Shown here: one piece after another, positions 44,421-57,000 of the stretch | Position numbering within the stretch: position 1 is the first letter of the stretch | How the letters are laid out: each line of letters starts with the position of its first letter | From: Tomocerus qinae | Taxonomy: Eukaryota; Arthropoda; Collembola; Entomobryomorpha; Tomoceridae | Direction: 5' to 3' | Assembly (NCBI GenBank): GCA_020055645.1 | Contig: CM034546.1 | Span: forward strand, 51,460,001-51,524,000 | Length of the DNA stretch: 64,000 nucleotides | The notes under the pieces: model-generated | Told to the model about the DNA's origin: nothing | Database searches by the model: none | Seen by the model: only the letters and a program-made list of their open reading frames with translations | Program-made: the position numbers and the translations under genes

Positions 44421-45256
44421 TTATTTTGGTTCAGTTGCACAAGATTTTTCCTCATACAAAGTCACAGTGTTATCATTAGAAAACCCTAATGATGTAACAT
44501 GGTCGGTGATAGTTTTCTTTTCTACATCAGTGAAACTTCTGCTTAATGCCGAAGACATCCACCCAACTTGTCCATTTGGAAAGCAATAGACCTCCACAAT
44601 GTAGTTTTTATAGTCCGTGTAGGAGATGTAGGAGTTGTAATTTTCATCTTTATAAAAATAGATTGATTAAACATTGCCAGACTTTAGAAAACATACTACA
44701 AGCGATGGAATTAAAAACAATGAAAACTTACGGTATTTCGTGACACCTTCATTAACGTCGTCACATACAAAAGAGAATGGAAAATCCTTAGAGTATTTAC
44801 AATCCCAAGTCGTAGTGAGATTTCCGAAACCGGAAAATGTCCCTACATACATTCCATCGCCAGAAGATTTACCATTTACCGTCTGCGTTAAACATATACC
44901 ATCGAAATTGTCAGATAATTGGAGTAACTGCCCTTTAAGAGCTTCTGCTTGGTGAAGTCGAGTAATGTCATTTCCCAAAATGGTGTGCAATCCATCTGTA
45001 GCTTGTCTTTCAATTAACTGCTCATACGAAGTGAATATAAAATGTTAATTTAATTGATTACACTTGCTTGTATGAGTTGCGAATATTTTCACAAATATTA
45101 AAAATTCAAACATACCCAATCAAAATCCTTTTCTGGTAGTGGCTTAGGTGCAAAACAAAGATTAGCGTAATGCTTCTGAGAATCTTTACATGTTGTGGAG
45201 CAATTGCCGAAGATAAATATAAAGTTAAATATCACTGATATTAATAGAAAATACAT
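44421..45256 (-). CDS. Secreted lipocalin-like protein, array copy G
   Basis: Exons 45256-45116, 45017-44732 and 44647-44421; 217 residues, intact, stop TAA. Signal peptide MYFLLISVIFNFIFIFGNC. Exon 3 has a YKNY variant of the DNSNY strand, shared with F. Likely functional sister of F. Confidence 0.82.
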
Positions 45257-45359
45257 ATTTAAATTATTTTGGAAATGAGTTAAATTTTAAGTATAATACT
45301 TCACTGTACAATGTTGCAATAAATCAAGAAAAGATACTGAAATTATTTTATTTTGAAGT

Positions 45360-45369
45360 TTATATATAT
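45360..45369 (-). promoter_or_regulatory. TATA box of copy G
   Basis: GAAGTTTATATATATC context, about 105 bp upstream of the ATG. Confidence 0.5.
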
Positions 45370-46424
45370 ATCAACCACTCCGGAAATATAAAATGCAATC
45401 ACTGCCACTGCATCAAATCGTATTGTTGATTCTTCCTACCAAAATATATTGTAAGTGCAATCATTATTTTTACTGCATTCTTGATTGATTAATATTTTTG
45501 CTAAGACAAAAATGTGACATTATCAAACATGAAGATCAGATGACGCGATAGTAGAAACTTTTTCCTTCCAGCAATAAAATTATACCGTGTCCAAGTCTTG
45601 TGCTTAGTCACTTTGCTCACATCTTGAAGATAATTAACGACCAGGAAACCAAAACTGCAGCTGACTGTGCTACTCTTTGACTGGATGTAACAAGGCGGAA
45701 CAAGCTTTTTTGAAAGCTAACTAAAAGCTCTAAACCCTATTACAAGCGTAATTTTATACATTTTCGTGAGGTGAAAATTAATTACTGCGTCGATAATTAG
45801 TATTATCAGCAGAGCATGCTAATTCATTGTTCGTGTTTATTCATGATTCATGAGTCAATTAATTAGTTGTAAAGAAGTTAATTAATGTACCTGCCCCGTT
45901 TTTCCTAACTTAGAGGTTAGGGAAAACGGACGCTATCAAGACTATAGGATAAACGTAAACTGGCTCATGGGCATAAAATAATGGTTGTATATGCGGGTAT
46001 GTTTTTGTGTACTCATGAGCAGGCACGTATCCACAAATTTGACCAATGAGGGGGACCGGGTGCAGAAATTAATGCCCAAAACTTTCATTTTTACGATTTT
46101 TGACCTTTTGAGGGAAAAAGCTTCTATTTTTCCCCGATTTAGGGGGCTCTGTGTTCCCCCTCCCGCTCCCTACTGGATGCTTGCCTGATACGAGAAGGTT
46201 TTGGCTGCGTTCCTGACGTTATGACTGCGAACTACGAATATACTATTATTAAACCGCCGTACTGCTATTGAAATTCAAAAGGGGGTAATACCAAACAGCC
46301 CAAGTACCAAACAGTCTAAGCTCAAGGACCAAACAGCCCAAGTCCAAGATTAGTCGCCCAAGCCGAAATTCCAAACAGCCCAAGATCCAAGTAACAAACA
46401 GCCCAAGCATTCGATGTTGTGTCC
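45370..46424. other. Intergenic with hairpin and short tandem repeat
   Basis: No gene. Hairpin arms 45896-45909 and 45916-45929 (CCGTTTTTCCTAAC against its complement with one mismatch). A degenerate repeat around CCAAACAGCCCAAG occupies 46287-46412. Confidence 0.5.
46287..46412. repeat. Degenerate short tandem repeat
   Basis: Six or so copies of a 15-25-bp unit with core CAAACAGCCCAAG. Confidence 0.75.
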
Positions 46425-46800
46425 GGTTAAAAAATCTCTGGAAGACTATACATAATATGTGTTGCTTTAAGTGAGTACAGACATGATCAAAACCATTAAA
46501 TGAAAGAAAATCATTAGAGTCTGTGTAAAAATATCCTTATTGTTTGTGAAGATGCACCAAGAATGCATCTTTCAGGTAATTACTAATGCATCTGCATTTA
46601 TGCATCTACCTCACACCTTTTATTTACTTGGACATGAACCAAAACATAATATCCGTAATCAGTATAATGCATCTACAATAATGTATCTACCTCATACCTT
46701 TTCGTCTGCTATTGCTACTGAAATAGCTTCTAATTACTTGAAGCAAAACAGTATCAGTATTGATCTTTATATTAAAAAATGCTGTTACTCCATCAGATAA
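46425..46800. repeat. Dispersed noncoding repeat, copy 2
   Basis: Related to 7190-7523 and 52845-53240. Contains ACCAAAACATAATA (46639-46652), the empty counterpart of the BEL insertion site. Confidence 0.65.
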
Positions 46801-46867
46801 TTTTTATCTGACAATGTTATAAGTGCTATCCCCAATTAAAGGTAAAATAAGTCTAGAAAGATCTTCC

Positions 46868-47330
46868 TCAGATTTGCCAATTTTTTCTTTTAGGAAAAAA
46901 CCTTTTTTCAATCAATTTTTTAGGATACTTGTTATTTATTAAAGCATTAGTCGCATTACTCATCTTCCAAAAACTTGTGCTGCATATTAAAAGGGCTTGA
47001 TATAGATAATCAATGTCTGAAGTTTTGTGATTATTAGCATGAAAAGATTCAAAATTGAGATATCTGTCAGTTTGTGTAGCTTTCCGAAATATTTTGAATT
47101 TCAAATTTTTCAGATTTCGTTATATCAATGTCTAAGAAAGGTAGATGATCATATTTTTTTTCTTCACATAAGTAAATTGTATGGAAGAGTGGTAATCATT
47201 GACTTTTTGCAACAAAGTGGAGTGGATTCCTGATGATAGAAAATACATCGTCACCATATCTTGTCCATATTTTGATGTTACACCATTGGGAATTGTATTT
47301 GATTCTAAACGATGTAGAAAAAATTAAGCC
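46868..47330 (-). pseudogene. Penelope-like element reverse-transcriptase fragment
   Basis: Minus-strand pieces: a WTRYGDDVFSII catalytic-type segment (about 47240-47275), FLDI (about 47130), and RYLNFESFHANNHKTS followed by LICSTSFW and a ...NKYPKKLIEKRF thumb-like stretch (46868-47060). This order is that of Penelope-like RTs. Frame breaks occur near 47110 and 47210; no GIY-YIG domain seen. Confidence 0.55.
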
Positions 47331-47816
47331 AGAATGGGACTCTCCCATTTTGGCTTAATTTAAATCTAACTCGTCAAGTTTCTTCCAAGTTGAACCTTTA
47401 TCCTTCTTACAATGTTAAGATTCATTCAAGAAGATAATATGAAACCGGAAAAGAAAATCAAAGAAAGACAAATTTAATTCGCAAATGTAGTTGCAAATAG
47501 TAGATCCTACCCAGTCAAAACTATCGTACTCCATGACTTCTTTTTAGTTATATTGTGCAACAGTTTTCTTATTCTCAATCATTGAATTGAAACACTAATG
47601 CCTAATTACGCTTTGTAGGAATTAAAAAATATTAGAAATACAATTGTAAGTAAATTTAGCTCATTTGATATCAAAGTTTTTTTATTTACATCATGAGATT
47701 TACAAAAACTGCATTTTGGTGAACTGGGTTCAAAAATTCGAAAATAGTACTAGGCAGGTCTTTAGATGTATAAAAAAATTTGCATTCATAATTCATAATA
47801 ATTTTTATGCCCGTGA
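47331..47816. other. Orphan IR 3' flank
   Basis: 47470-47690 matches the sequence after the intact IR stop codon, but no receptor-coding sequence precedes it; left edge of the duplication with 31.0-34.5 kb. Confidence 0.6.
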
Positions 47817-48707
47817 TCATGGTGAGGTCGTCTCAAGCACCATGCCATGTGCCACTACCCAATTTGACCATGGATAAGACAGTCTTTGTATATCAGGTGC
47901 GCAAAATTTTGCGTCATACATTGTTACAGTTGTCTCATTCGAAAATCCTAACGAAGTGATGTGGTTGATGATAGTTCGTTTTTCTGCTTCAGTAAGACTA
48001 CTATTTATTGCTGAAGCAAGCCAACCGACTTCTCCATTGGGAAAGCAATGGACTTCTACTACGTAGTTGTTATGGTCAGTGTAAGAAATGTACGAGTTGA
48101 AGTTTTCATCTTAATAAAAACAGAAACATGTCAAACAACATTTAGTATGAATTTAAAAAATCAAACAATTGACTACAAAAATATAATAAAACTTACGATA
48201 TTTCGTATCATCTGGATTAACATCATCACATACAAAAAGTTGTGGGAAATCTTTGGAAAAGTTGCATTCCCATTTTGTATGGAGATTGCCAAAACCATAA
48301 ATATGCCCATAGACTGTGCTGTTGAAATCACCCTCTAGTACCGTAGACCTTAAACAAATGTCATCAAAATTGTGTCGTAGTGAAAGCAACTTTCCTTTGA
48401 GGGTTTCGGCTCGATGAAGTCTCATGATGTCGTTTCCCAAAATACCATGCAATCCTGTCATTGCTTGTCTTGTGGTTAACTGTTAATTACAGATTATTTT
48501 TAATTTTGTAATAATAGTTTTAAAGCTATCGACAATTAAATATATAAATTAATAATTCAATACCCAAGCAAAGTCCACATCATTTATTGGCTTTGGTGCA
48601 AAACACAATTTAGCGAAATGTTTCTGAGAATCTTGACACGTTGTTCCCGAACAATGTCCAGATATTATTAGCAGATTAAATATCACGAGTTTTAATAATA
48701 AACGCAT
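47817..48707 (-). CDS. Secreted lipocalin-like protein, array copy H
   Basis: Exons 48707-48564, 48479-48197 and 48109-47817; 239 residues, intact, stop TGA. Signal peptide MRLLLKLVIFNLLIISGHC. Shares with C the extended C-terminus (SYPWSNW...AHGMVLETTSP). Confidence 0.8.
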
Positions 48708-48850
48708 ATTTTCTAGACCTAAATTTAAATATCGACAAAATAATTATCACGAATCACCTTCCAGAATTAATTGAATTGCAATAAACTTAAATTGTGTTAA
48801 CTTAAGCTGAGTGTAAAGTGTAATGAACTCGTCTTGCTTTATTTCTAAGC

Positions 48851-48858
48851 TTATATAC
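48851..48858 (-). promoter_or_regulatory. TATA box of copy H
   Basis: AAGCTTATATACCTGGCAT context, as for copy C. Confidence 0.5.
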
Positions 48859-49984
48859 CTGGCATAACGGATGGAAAGGTTCTGTTTCTTACATTTCACT
48901 TACCTATATACGTCATCTTGATATTCGATGCCTAAATACCTTAATGACGGGTCTTAGATAATATTATATAAAAGAATTTTATAATTGCTATATATTATAA
49001 TAAATTCCAATTTAACAAAAACATAACATACGTAAGTCTAACCTCCAACCGTGAATCTGTCAATCATAATTAATTATTATAGCAGTTCAAAGAAGGTAAA
49101 TATACATAGTTCGTTTATGCATAGAAGCTTAGGTATCTTGATTTGCAATATACCTGCCTCAAATTTAATGTAAAATCTAGATTTTATTAAAGTTTACTGT
49201 TTTATACACCATTAAAGGTTCTTCACAATTAAAATATTTAATCCTTGCTATTAATAATGTCTTTAAATGTCGATATGACTGTTGGCCATTGACTATTGGC
49301 TGATTTATCGATTTTCAATTCGTCAATTTATAAATCATATCAGGTACAATAATTACATTTTATACAACATCAATCGGTGGGTATATGGCATCACTGCATC
49401 TACAATTACTATTCTTCAATGTATACCCAAATGGTTAATAAGGTTAAAATGAAATGTCGGTAGTGTTTAAAAATATTTTACAATAATTTAAAATTATTGT
49501 CTTACTAAAAACTTGACTTTATAAACACCAAGCCTAATTTACTAGGAAATCCCACTGTCACCTTGAGTGTGTTAATGATAATTGCAAATATCTGTATGTA
49601 TAATGAATGTTTAAGTAGATAAACCTGCTTTTTGTTGATAGTAGGTAGAAATACCGAAGTACATATTTTACGACATCAATTACATATCATTTTACGTCAT
49701 CCACTGAGAACCTGTTTCTATCCCAAATAACGGCTCGGATTTTATTTTTATTGCCATGTACCACTTTATTAAGTATACTTATGAAAGTAAGCGAAGTAGT
49801 ATCAAATAACCTTTACACTACTGGCACTGAACGTTTATTTCTACATAATTCTATAAAGCCATTTTTATTAGTAAAGATTGGATTGCAATTCAATGACATG
49901 CATTATTATATAATAATTGGCAAAATGATATAATAAAATGTACTTATATTTTCAATTTTTTTATTTATGTGAAGATTTTATAGA
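48859..49984. other. AT-rich spacer of the duplicated block
   Basis: No gene; counterpart of 32439-33900, lacking the MITE at 33311. Confidence 0.45.
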
Positions 49985-50470
49985 TGGAATTCAAAAATTT
50001 CAAAATGTGCTGTATTTTTTTCGTACAATGTCACAGTGTCTTCGTCGTCTTTAGAAAATCCTAACAATATTATGTGATCGATAATGATTTTCTAGTCTTC
50101 ATCACAGTAAAAATTTTATTTAATGAAGAAACCACCCATCCAACTTCTCCGTTGGGAAAGCAATTGACTTCCACCACAAAGTTGGTATTATCCGTGTACG
50201 AGATGACGAGTTAAATTTTCCATCTTTAAAACAAAATGTCTCCATTCAGTAAACAAAGGCGGCAGGAAATAATCCAAAAAAGTAATTGGTTTTAACTTGT
50301 ATAGAAACTTACGGTACATCGGGGCAATTGGATTGTCAACCTCTCACATGAAAAGAAGAGGACAATCTTTAGAGAATTTGCATTTCCAATATGAAGTGAG
50401 ATTTCCAAACCCAAAGACATTTCCAAAGCTGGAGTTGCCAAATTCAGTTACTTGAATCGTTAGACTGAAA
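49985..50470 (-). pseudogene. Array copy J, degraded counterpart of copy D
   Basis: Exon 3 is recognisable (about 50005-50225) but carries an indel and TAG near 50090 and a one-base deletion near 50205. Exon 2 is present only in its 3' half (about 50312-50465), ending at TTCAGTTACTTGAATCGT; the rest of exon 2 and all of exon 1 are missing, replaced by the 50510-50880 block. Confidence 0.8.
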
Positions 50471-50884
50471 TCTTTTTAAGTGTATCAATTCCTTAGTAGA
50501 AAATATGATTTTTAGGGATAAATTTGATTAAATTGCTTTCCCCAATCGTTGAGCTTCAAAATCATAACGTAATATTATTCTGCCTCAGCAGTTTCAACTC
50601 TGCAACCGACAGAACCATAAATAATATTGAAAACACAGTAAAAATTTTATCGAAATTTTTTTTATTAACATTCGTGAATTTTAAATATCTTTTGCTTACT
50701 AACAAAAATAAATACTATTTAGGTATGCATGTTTACAAATATGTTGATAAATTATTCAACATTCGCATAAATATCTTTTTTGAAATTCTCAATTTTCCCC
50801 CAACCCTAAATCTTTGTAACCTTATATTCTATACAATCTAATTCTTCCATAGAATCTGAATGCACAAAAATAAATACAGAATAT

Positions 50885-51755
50885 TTATTTTTTTCCAGCT
50901 GTACACGACTTTTCTTCATACATTGTTACAGCGTTCTCACTAGAAAACCCTAATGATGTTACGTGGTCGATGATTGTTTTCTTTTCTGCATCAGTGAAAC
51001 TTCTGCTTATTGCCGAAGCAACCCACCCAACTTGTCCATTTGGATAGCAAACAATCTCCACTAAGTAGTTGCTATTATCCGTGTAGGAGACGTACGAGTT
51101 GAAATTTTCATCTTTATAAAATAGGTCAATCATTGTAAGACTTTTGAAAACATACTACTGGTGACTCTATAGATATTATAATCAATTGGATACATTTTTT
51201 AAGGATTGGAATAAATACTTACGGTATTTGGTGACACCTGGATTAACATCGTCACAGACAAAAAGGAGTGGAAAATCTTTAGAGAATTTACAATTCCAAG
51301 TCGAAGTGAGATTTCCAAAGCCAGAAAAGGTCCCTATATTTGTTTCATTGTCGGAAGTGTTAGTATTTATCGTAGCAGTTAAGCAGATACCATCGAAATT
51401 GTCAGATAGTTGAAGCAACTCTCCTTTAAGGGCTTCTGCCTGATGAAGTCGGGTAATGTCATTTCCCAAAATGGCGTGTAATCCTTCTGTTGCTTGTCTT
51501 GTAATTAACTGCGAAGTCAATACAGATACCAAGTCAATACAAATGCTTATAATAACAGTTTATAATCAACATTTTGAAAATATAGTAAATCGGACAGTTC
51601 AAAATGAATCATACCCAATCAAAATCCGTAACTGCTAAAGGCTCAGGTGCAAAACAGAGATTGGCGTAATGTTTCTGAGAATCTTTACATGTTGTTGTGC
51701 AGTTTCCGAATGTCAATAAAATATTAAGTATCACAAATCCTAACAAAAAATACAT
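50885..51755 (-). CDS. Secreted lipocalin-like protein, array copy I
   Basis: Exons 51755-51615, 51508-51223 and 51111-50885; 217 residues, intact, stop TAA. Signal peptide MYFLLGFVILNILLTFGNC. Clean version of all family motifs, including the seven shared cysteines (two in exon 1, three in exon 2, two in exon 3). Sister of copy B. Confidence 0.82.
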
Positions 51756-51918
51756 ATTTAAAATATTTGCAGTAAAAATGAACCCGAAAAATAAATGTGG
51801 TCACTAAAAATTTGGAATCTGGTTTCAACCAAATTTTGCTAAAATATTTTGGTTGCGCTATTGTTGTTATTGCAGAGAATGAAAACGAATAGACTATGAT
51901 GAAATAACATTTGAAGTT

Positions 51919-51928
51919 TATATATATG
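51919..51928 (-). promoter_or_regulatory. TATA box of copy I
   Basis: GAAGTTTATATATATG context, about 165 bp upstream of the ATG. Confidence 0.5.
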
Positions 51929-53700
51929 TACCACATCGGGAAGTAAAATTGTAAATGTAGAATCATCAGACAACGCACTGAAAACATTTTTGGTTCGTAT
52001 TAGGTACTTAAATTAGTATGTTAGTATGTGCAAAAGCATCTCATCTTTGTTATCATTGCACATATATAATTCACCTAATACTATTCTACCTAAAACTCAA
52101 ATGGGTGTGTCATGTACCATACATCGTCATCAAGTACGTTAAGATCATCTATTTGATTCGTATCTCATTAAACTTCTAAAACCATCTTTAATGTTAATTA
52201 GTTAATAAACATCGTTATAGTTTAATACGTTGTTACTAAATTTATCACGATCAATATTTATGTAGGTAGTGTGTAAAATATTTATCATTTAGTTGATCTT
52301 TACCAGAGTGTAACTACGCCTTAGTTATGTGATGGTTTGCAAAAGCGCTAATCATTGTTCTGCTCACTGAATAGCTAATTAAGCCACGAGTTTTAGTGGT
52401 CGAAGTAAAATGTAGGTTAAAAAATTAGCTAATTTGGCCATCAGCATTTCCTTTCTAAAATGAATGATCGTCTGTGTAATGAATTCCTGTATTAATGCAC
52501 AAGATTTATTGCATGCATTAAGAATTAATCTGTTTGCAATTATAATTCCACCGCCAGCCAATGTACACCGATGCCTTGTAAATAGTTAGAATATGACATT
52601 TATGGACCATGTATATATTATATATTATTGCTCAGATAAGATTTTATTCAAGATAATGAGTTTTCTAATACACAATGTTTCCCTAAGAGATACACGGGAG
52701 CAGCACAAAATGCTTTTTAGATCACTCTGACAGCATAATAAATCATACGGAAGAACAATTCATATCGAATGTGTTTAAAGATAGCATAAAAATGCTAACT
52801 TAATACAGGTAGCTCTCTTCGTTATATAAATAAATTAGCACTTCGTTGTTGTGTTCGGTTTAAAAAAAATCTCTTTGAAGGCTAGCTACATATTTTTTGC
52901 TTTAAGTGAGTATAAACGTACAGACATGATTAAAACCATCAAAATAAAAAAAAAACATTTTAGTGTGTGTTATACGATCCTTATTGTTTGAGTAGATGAA
53001 ACAATGCATTTTTCATGTAGTCAATAATGCAATAATGAATCTGCATTTATGCAACTACCTCATACCATTTGCTTACTTGGACAAGAACCAAAGCATAATA
53101 TCCGTAATCAATATGCAATAATGCATCTACCTCATATAATTTTGTATTGCGAAATAGCTTCCAATTACTTGAAGGGAAACTCTATCAGTATTGATCTTCA
53201 TACTAAAGAAGAGTAAAACGTTGTTACTCCATCAGATAATTTTTTAACACATTAACCTTAAGGTTTAAAAAACCAATTGTATGTTTCTTATCAAAACAAT
53301 TGTTGTATTGGAACGCTTTGCTAATGACCTGCATAATAATCTTCATGTGCGTATACCTTTTCATGGATTAAATCTTTCTGTGTAACAAAATAAAAAACAT
53401 TCATGAAATAGGTACATTATACGCTGTTGTGCGATTGCCTTTTGCCATACAATAATGCAATTCAACTGACATTATTAATGTTACCATATTATGCAAAATT
53501 ATTTTTGAAACTTAAGAAAAGCAAATACAAATTCTCCACTCCAGAATATTCCAACTGTTTTAATAAGCATTTGCTAATAATACGTGACCGAGTGTAATTT
53601 TCTACCATGTTAAATTACAAATCTAAATAATAATGCCTATTAAGTATAGCAGCAACGAGACCGTAAAGAAAATATCAGATAGCATGTTCCATAACATATA
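51929..53700. other. AT-rich intergenic
   Basis: No gene seen; counterpart of 6300-7475 with the third dispersed repeat copy at 52845-53240. Confidence 0.45.
52845..53240. repeat. Dispersed noncoding repeat, copy 3
   Basis: Closely follows copy 2 in order: AAAATCTCT, CAGACATGAT, CTACCTCATACC, CAAAGCATAATATCCG, then CTATCAGTATTGATCTT. Confidence 0.65.
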
Positions 53701-53715
53701 ATCATAGGGTTAATA
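53701..53715. repeat. LINE target-site duplication, 3' side
   Basis: ATCATAGGGTTAATA, repeated at 58658-58672. Confidence 0.85.
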
Positions 53716-54027
53716 ATAATAATAATAATAATAGTTTATTGTGCTTCTCGAATTTATACATTCATTACACAAATCTTAAAACAGCGAGATATTATATGAA
53801 TCATTTATTGCTATTATTACCCAAAATTTTGTACCATGGTATATTATTGTATCTTAGACCTTAACAATCATAGTATTAATTTCTCTTATGCTTTAAGTTC
53901 AATATTGTTGAATCTTATTATTAAATACAATATTATTGTAACTTATAACTTTAAGACTATTGTGAAGGGTGATAGTGGATTGGCAATCCCTGTATTGAGA
54001 CTATTTTATTTTAAGTTATTTTCATTC

Positions 54028-57000
54028 TTATTCATTAATTACCCATGACCGAATTTTCATTGCCCTTACAAAATAATTATATATTCTAATCAAACATTTT
54101 ATATTATCTACCTCAAACAGAGTACAGAAGTCTTGATTACCTAGGTTATTTAGGCTGTTGTCAAATAATGCCTCCCTAATGGGCTTATACACTAAACACT
54201 TACAAACTACATGGTATAAACTTTCACATTCTTTTTCGTCATTCATACAGATAGAACATAGATTATTATAATCGAAGTTGTATTTCATACCATTTATAAT
54301 AATTCTAGGTACCAGGGCATTAAACAGTCTTAGCTGACAAATTACACGGGTTTTGTCAATTGGCACCCTGAGACTTAAATATTTTTCTGGAAGCACAGCA
54401 TTAACATTTAGGTTATTAAATATTACGCAAGTCGAACCATTTGATTTTCTCTCTAAGTCAGATTGTCTTTGGATATCTGTGAGCCTTTCAACCATTTCAG
54501 GTAAGTGAGTAATAGCTACCGAAGCAGATTGAGACTCCCAGACAAAAGAAAATCCAATGCTTTCAATTAGATGCCGTAATTGAGAGGCCCAGTTATACTT
54601 ATCTAATACTTTGTTTTTCTGATCCAGTTTGTGTAATGTATCAAACAACAACCTCGGATATCTATTTCCATCCATGTCTAATATTTTTATCCATAATCTC
54701 AAAGCATACTTAAAGACGCACGTGATTACCTTATGTCTCCCTGTTTCCAGTCTAATAGCATAATCCGGAGTGTTACTAGGCAATTTTAGTAAGCTTTTTA
54801 AGAACCTTAATTGAACCCGTTCCATTGCATGATCTTGCATAAGGCCCCAGGTTGCACTGCTGTAAAGTAGTGTTGACTGACAGATTGAGTCAAAAATTCT
54901 CAATCTTGAGTTCCAACTATCCATTTTTGATTTTACAACAATGGACCATACAATGCCTAATTTTACATTAGCTCTTCTCACAAAGTCCTGACCTGCACAT
55001 TTCGATAGTCCCGATGTAGAAAACACAACACCCAGATAGGTGAACGACTTCACTATCTCTAGCTCTTGATCATTATAGAAATATTTATGTTTTCTCTTTA
55101 GTTGCCCACCCCTATTAAATACCATTATTTTTGTTTTTAGTATGTTGACTGTGAGCTGTTTTTTGTCACAATAGCGTTTCAGGAAGTTTAATTTAAGTTG
55201 GAGGGATCTAGCTGATGCTCCAAGCAAAATTAAATCATCTGCGTACATCAGAAGATGGATTCCTTTTCCACCCCCTATGTCAACTTTAGAGAATGTACTT
55301 TTTTCAAAAACGTCTTCCAAATCATGTACGTATAACGAAAACAATAAAGGCGAGCACAACTCGCCCTGTAATAAGCCTTGCGTGACATTTATCGGGTGCG
55401 TGTGACCATCAAATGCCTTTATGGTCATTGTTGCTTTATGGTAAAGAGATTGGAATACTTTTATAATTTTCGAGCTCACTCCCAGCTTTTCTAAGGTCTG
55501 CCACAGCAAATTAAAATTTATTGAGTCAAAGCAGCGTTCGAAATCGACGAACGCCGCGTGGACGTCATTATTTAGGTAGCGGATATTATACTGAATGATG
55601 GCATTAAGTACAAATATGTGGTCGTCACACCCTCTTTTTTTTCGAAAACCGGCTTGTGCTTCCGGAATTAGGTTGTTTCTCTCTGCATATACAGTTAATC
55701 TCATTAAAATTATAAATGTAAACCATTTCAGCAAAGTATTCAGCAGAGAGATTCCCCTATAATTCATGGGGTTTTTAGGGTCGTCCTTTTTGTAAATTAA
55801 TGCCACCTCAATCTCTGACCACTTATTGGGAACGCGCTCGGATATAAGTATTTCATTGAAAAGATCAAACGATACCTCTTGTAGCCTTGCGGGCATGTTT
55901 TTCAAAAACTCATTTTTAATTCCATCCGTTCCCGGACTTTTTCCGTTTTTTAATTTTTGCAACGCATCACCCAGTTCGTCTTTACTTATTGGCATGTCAA
56001 GTTCTTGCACTTCTAAACTATGGGGGGCATAAACAGGAAGCTCCGGAGGGGGCATGACATTCATGTAAAACGTTTCCCACTCCGCCTTATTTATCACGTT
56101 ACTTTGTACACACCGTGGTCTAAAAATGTTGGCACATAACCAAAAGTCTGCGTTGTCTTTTAAATTAGACAATGTAGTCGCCACTTTAAGGTCATGTTCC
56201 GACTTTTTCTGATTGTATAGCTTTCTAAGTGCTACCTTAAGATTAGACGCTATTAGATATAAGTCAGGACGAAAGTTTGCCTTCCTACATTTTCTTCTAG
56301 CTAATGTGTATTTCTTTTTTAGCAAAAAACATTCCTTATTAAACCACACTTGATTTTTAGGTTCCGCGAGTTTTACTAACTGCCTATTTTTAACCATATT
56401 GCAATTTTTAGCTGACTCTTTTATTGCACTAGCAATGTAATCGTATTTTAAGTTTATGTTACCAATCGTTGACTCAGGTCTATTCAGCTCACACCATCTG
56501 TTCACTTCGTTGCAGTATCTATCCGCCAATTCAGTATCCCATATAAGTATTTCCTTTGTAACTGAGTTATTCGAACGCCGGGGAGACAGAGCAACGGGTT
56601 TCAGCAAAACCTGGCAAATGTTGTGATCTGAAAGACCAATGTCATCGATGATTTTAAAGTCTAGAACATGTGAAACAAAACCATTATTAACACAGACTAT
56701 ATCATTTACACTTCTACCCTGTGGTGCTGAGAATGTAAATGCACCCGACTGATCAGCTGGGCAACGGCCATTTAGTACTACCAGACCCATATTTTCTAAA
56801 AAATTTAACAGAGTTTTACCCCTAGAGTCCATCTTAGTATCCTGAGAGTTTCTTACTTCTAGAACATGTGTGCCGGAACACACATTTACATCACAGTATC
56901 CACCCCTGCCAATTCTGCAATTTAAATCTCCACCAAAAATTATATTTATGTTTTCGTACTTATTTACTACTTCTAGAATGCTTTCTTCTAATAAAGTCAT

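Noticed and set aside
46287..46412. CRISPR-like regular repeats
   Set aside because: Units vary in length and sequence, spacers are not unique, and the window is eukaryotic; it is a degenerate microsatellite-like array.
55826..56032. Plus-strand ORFs across the LINE
   Set aside because: Antisense shadows of ORF1/ORF2.
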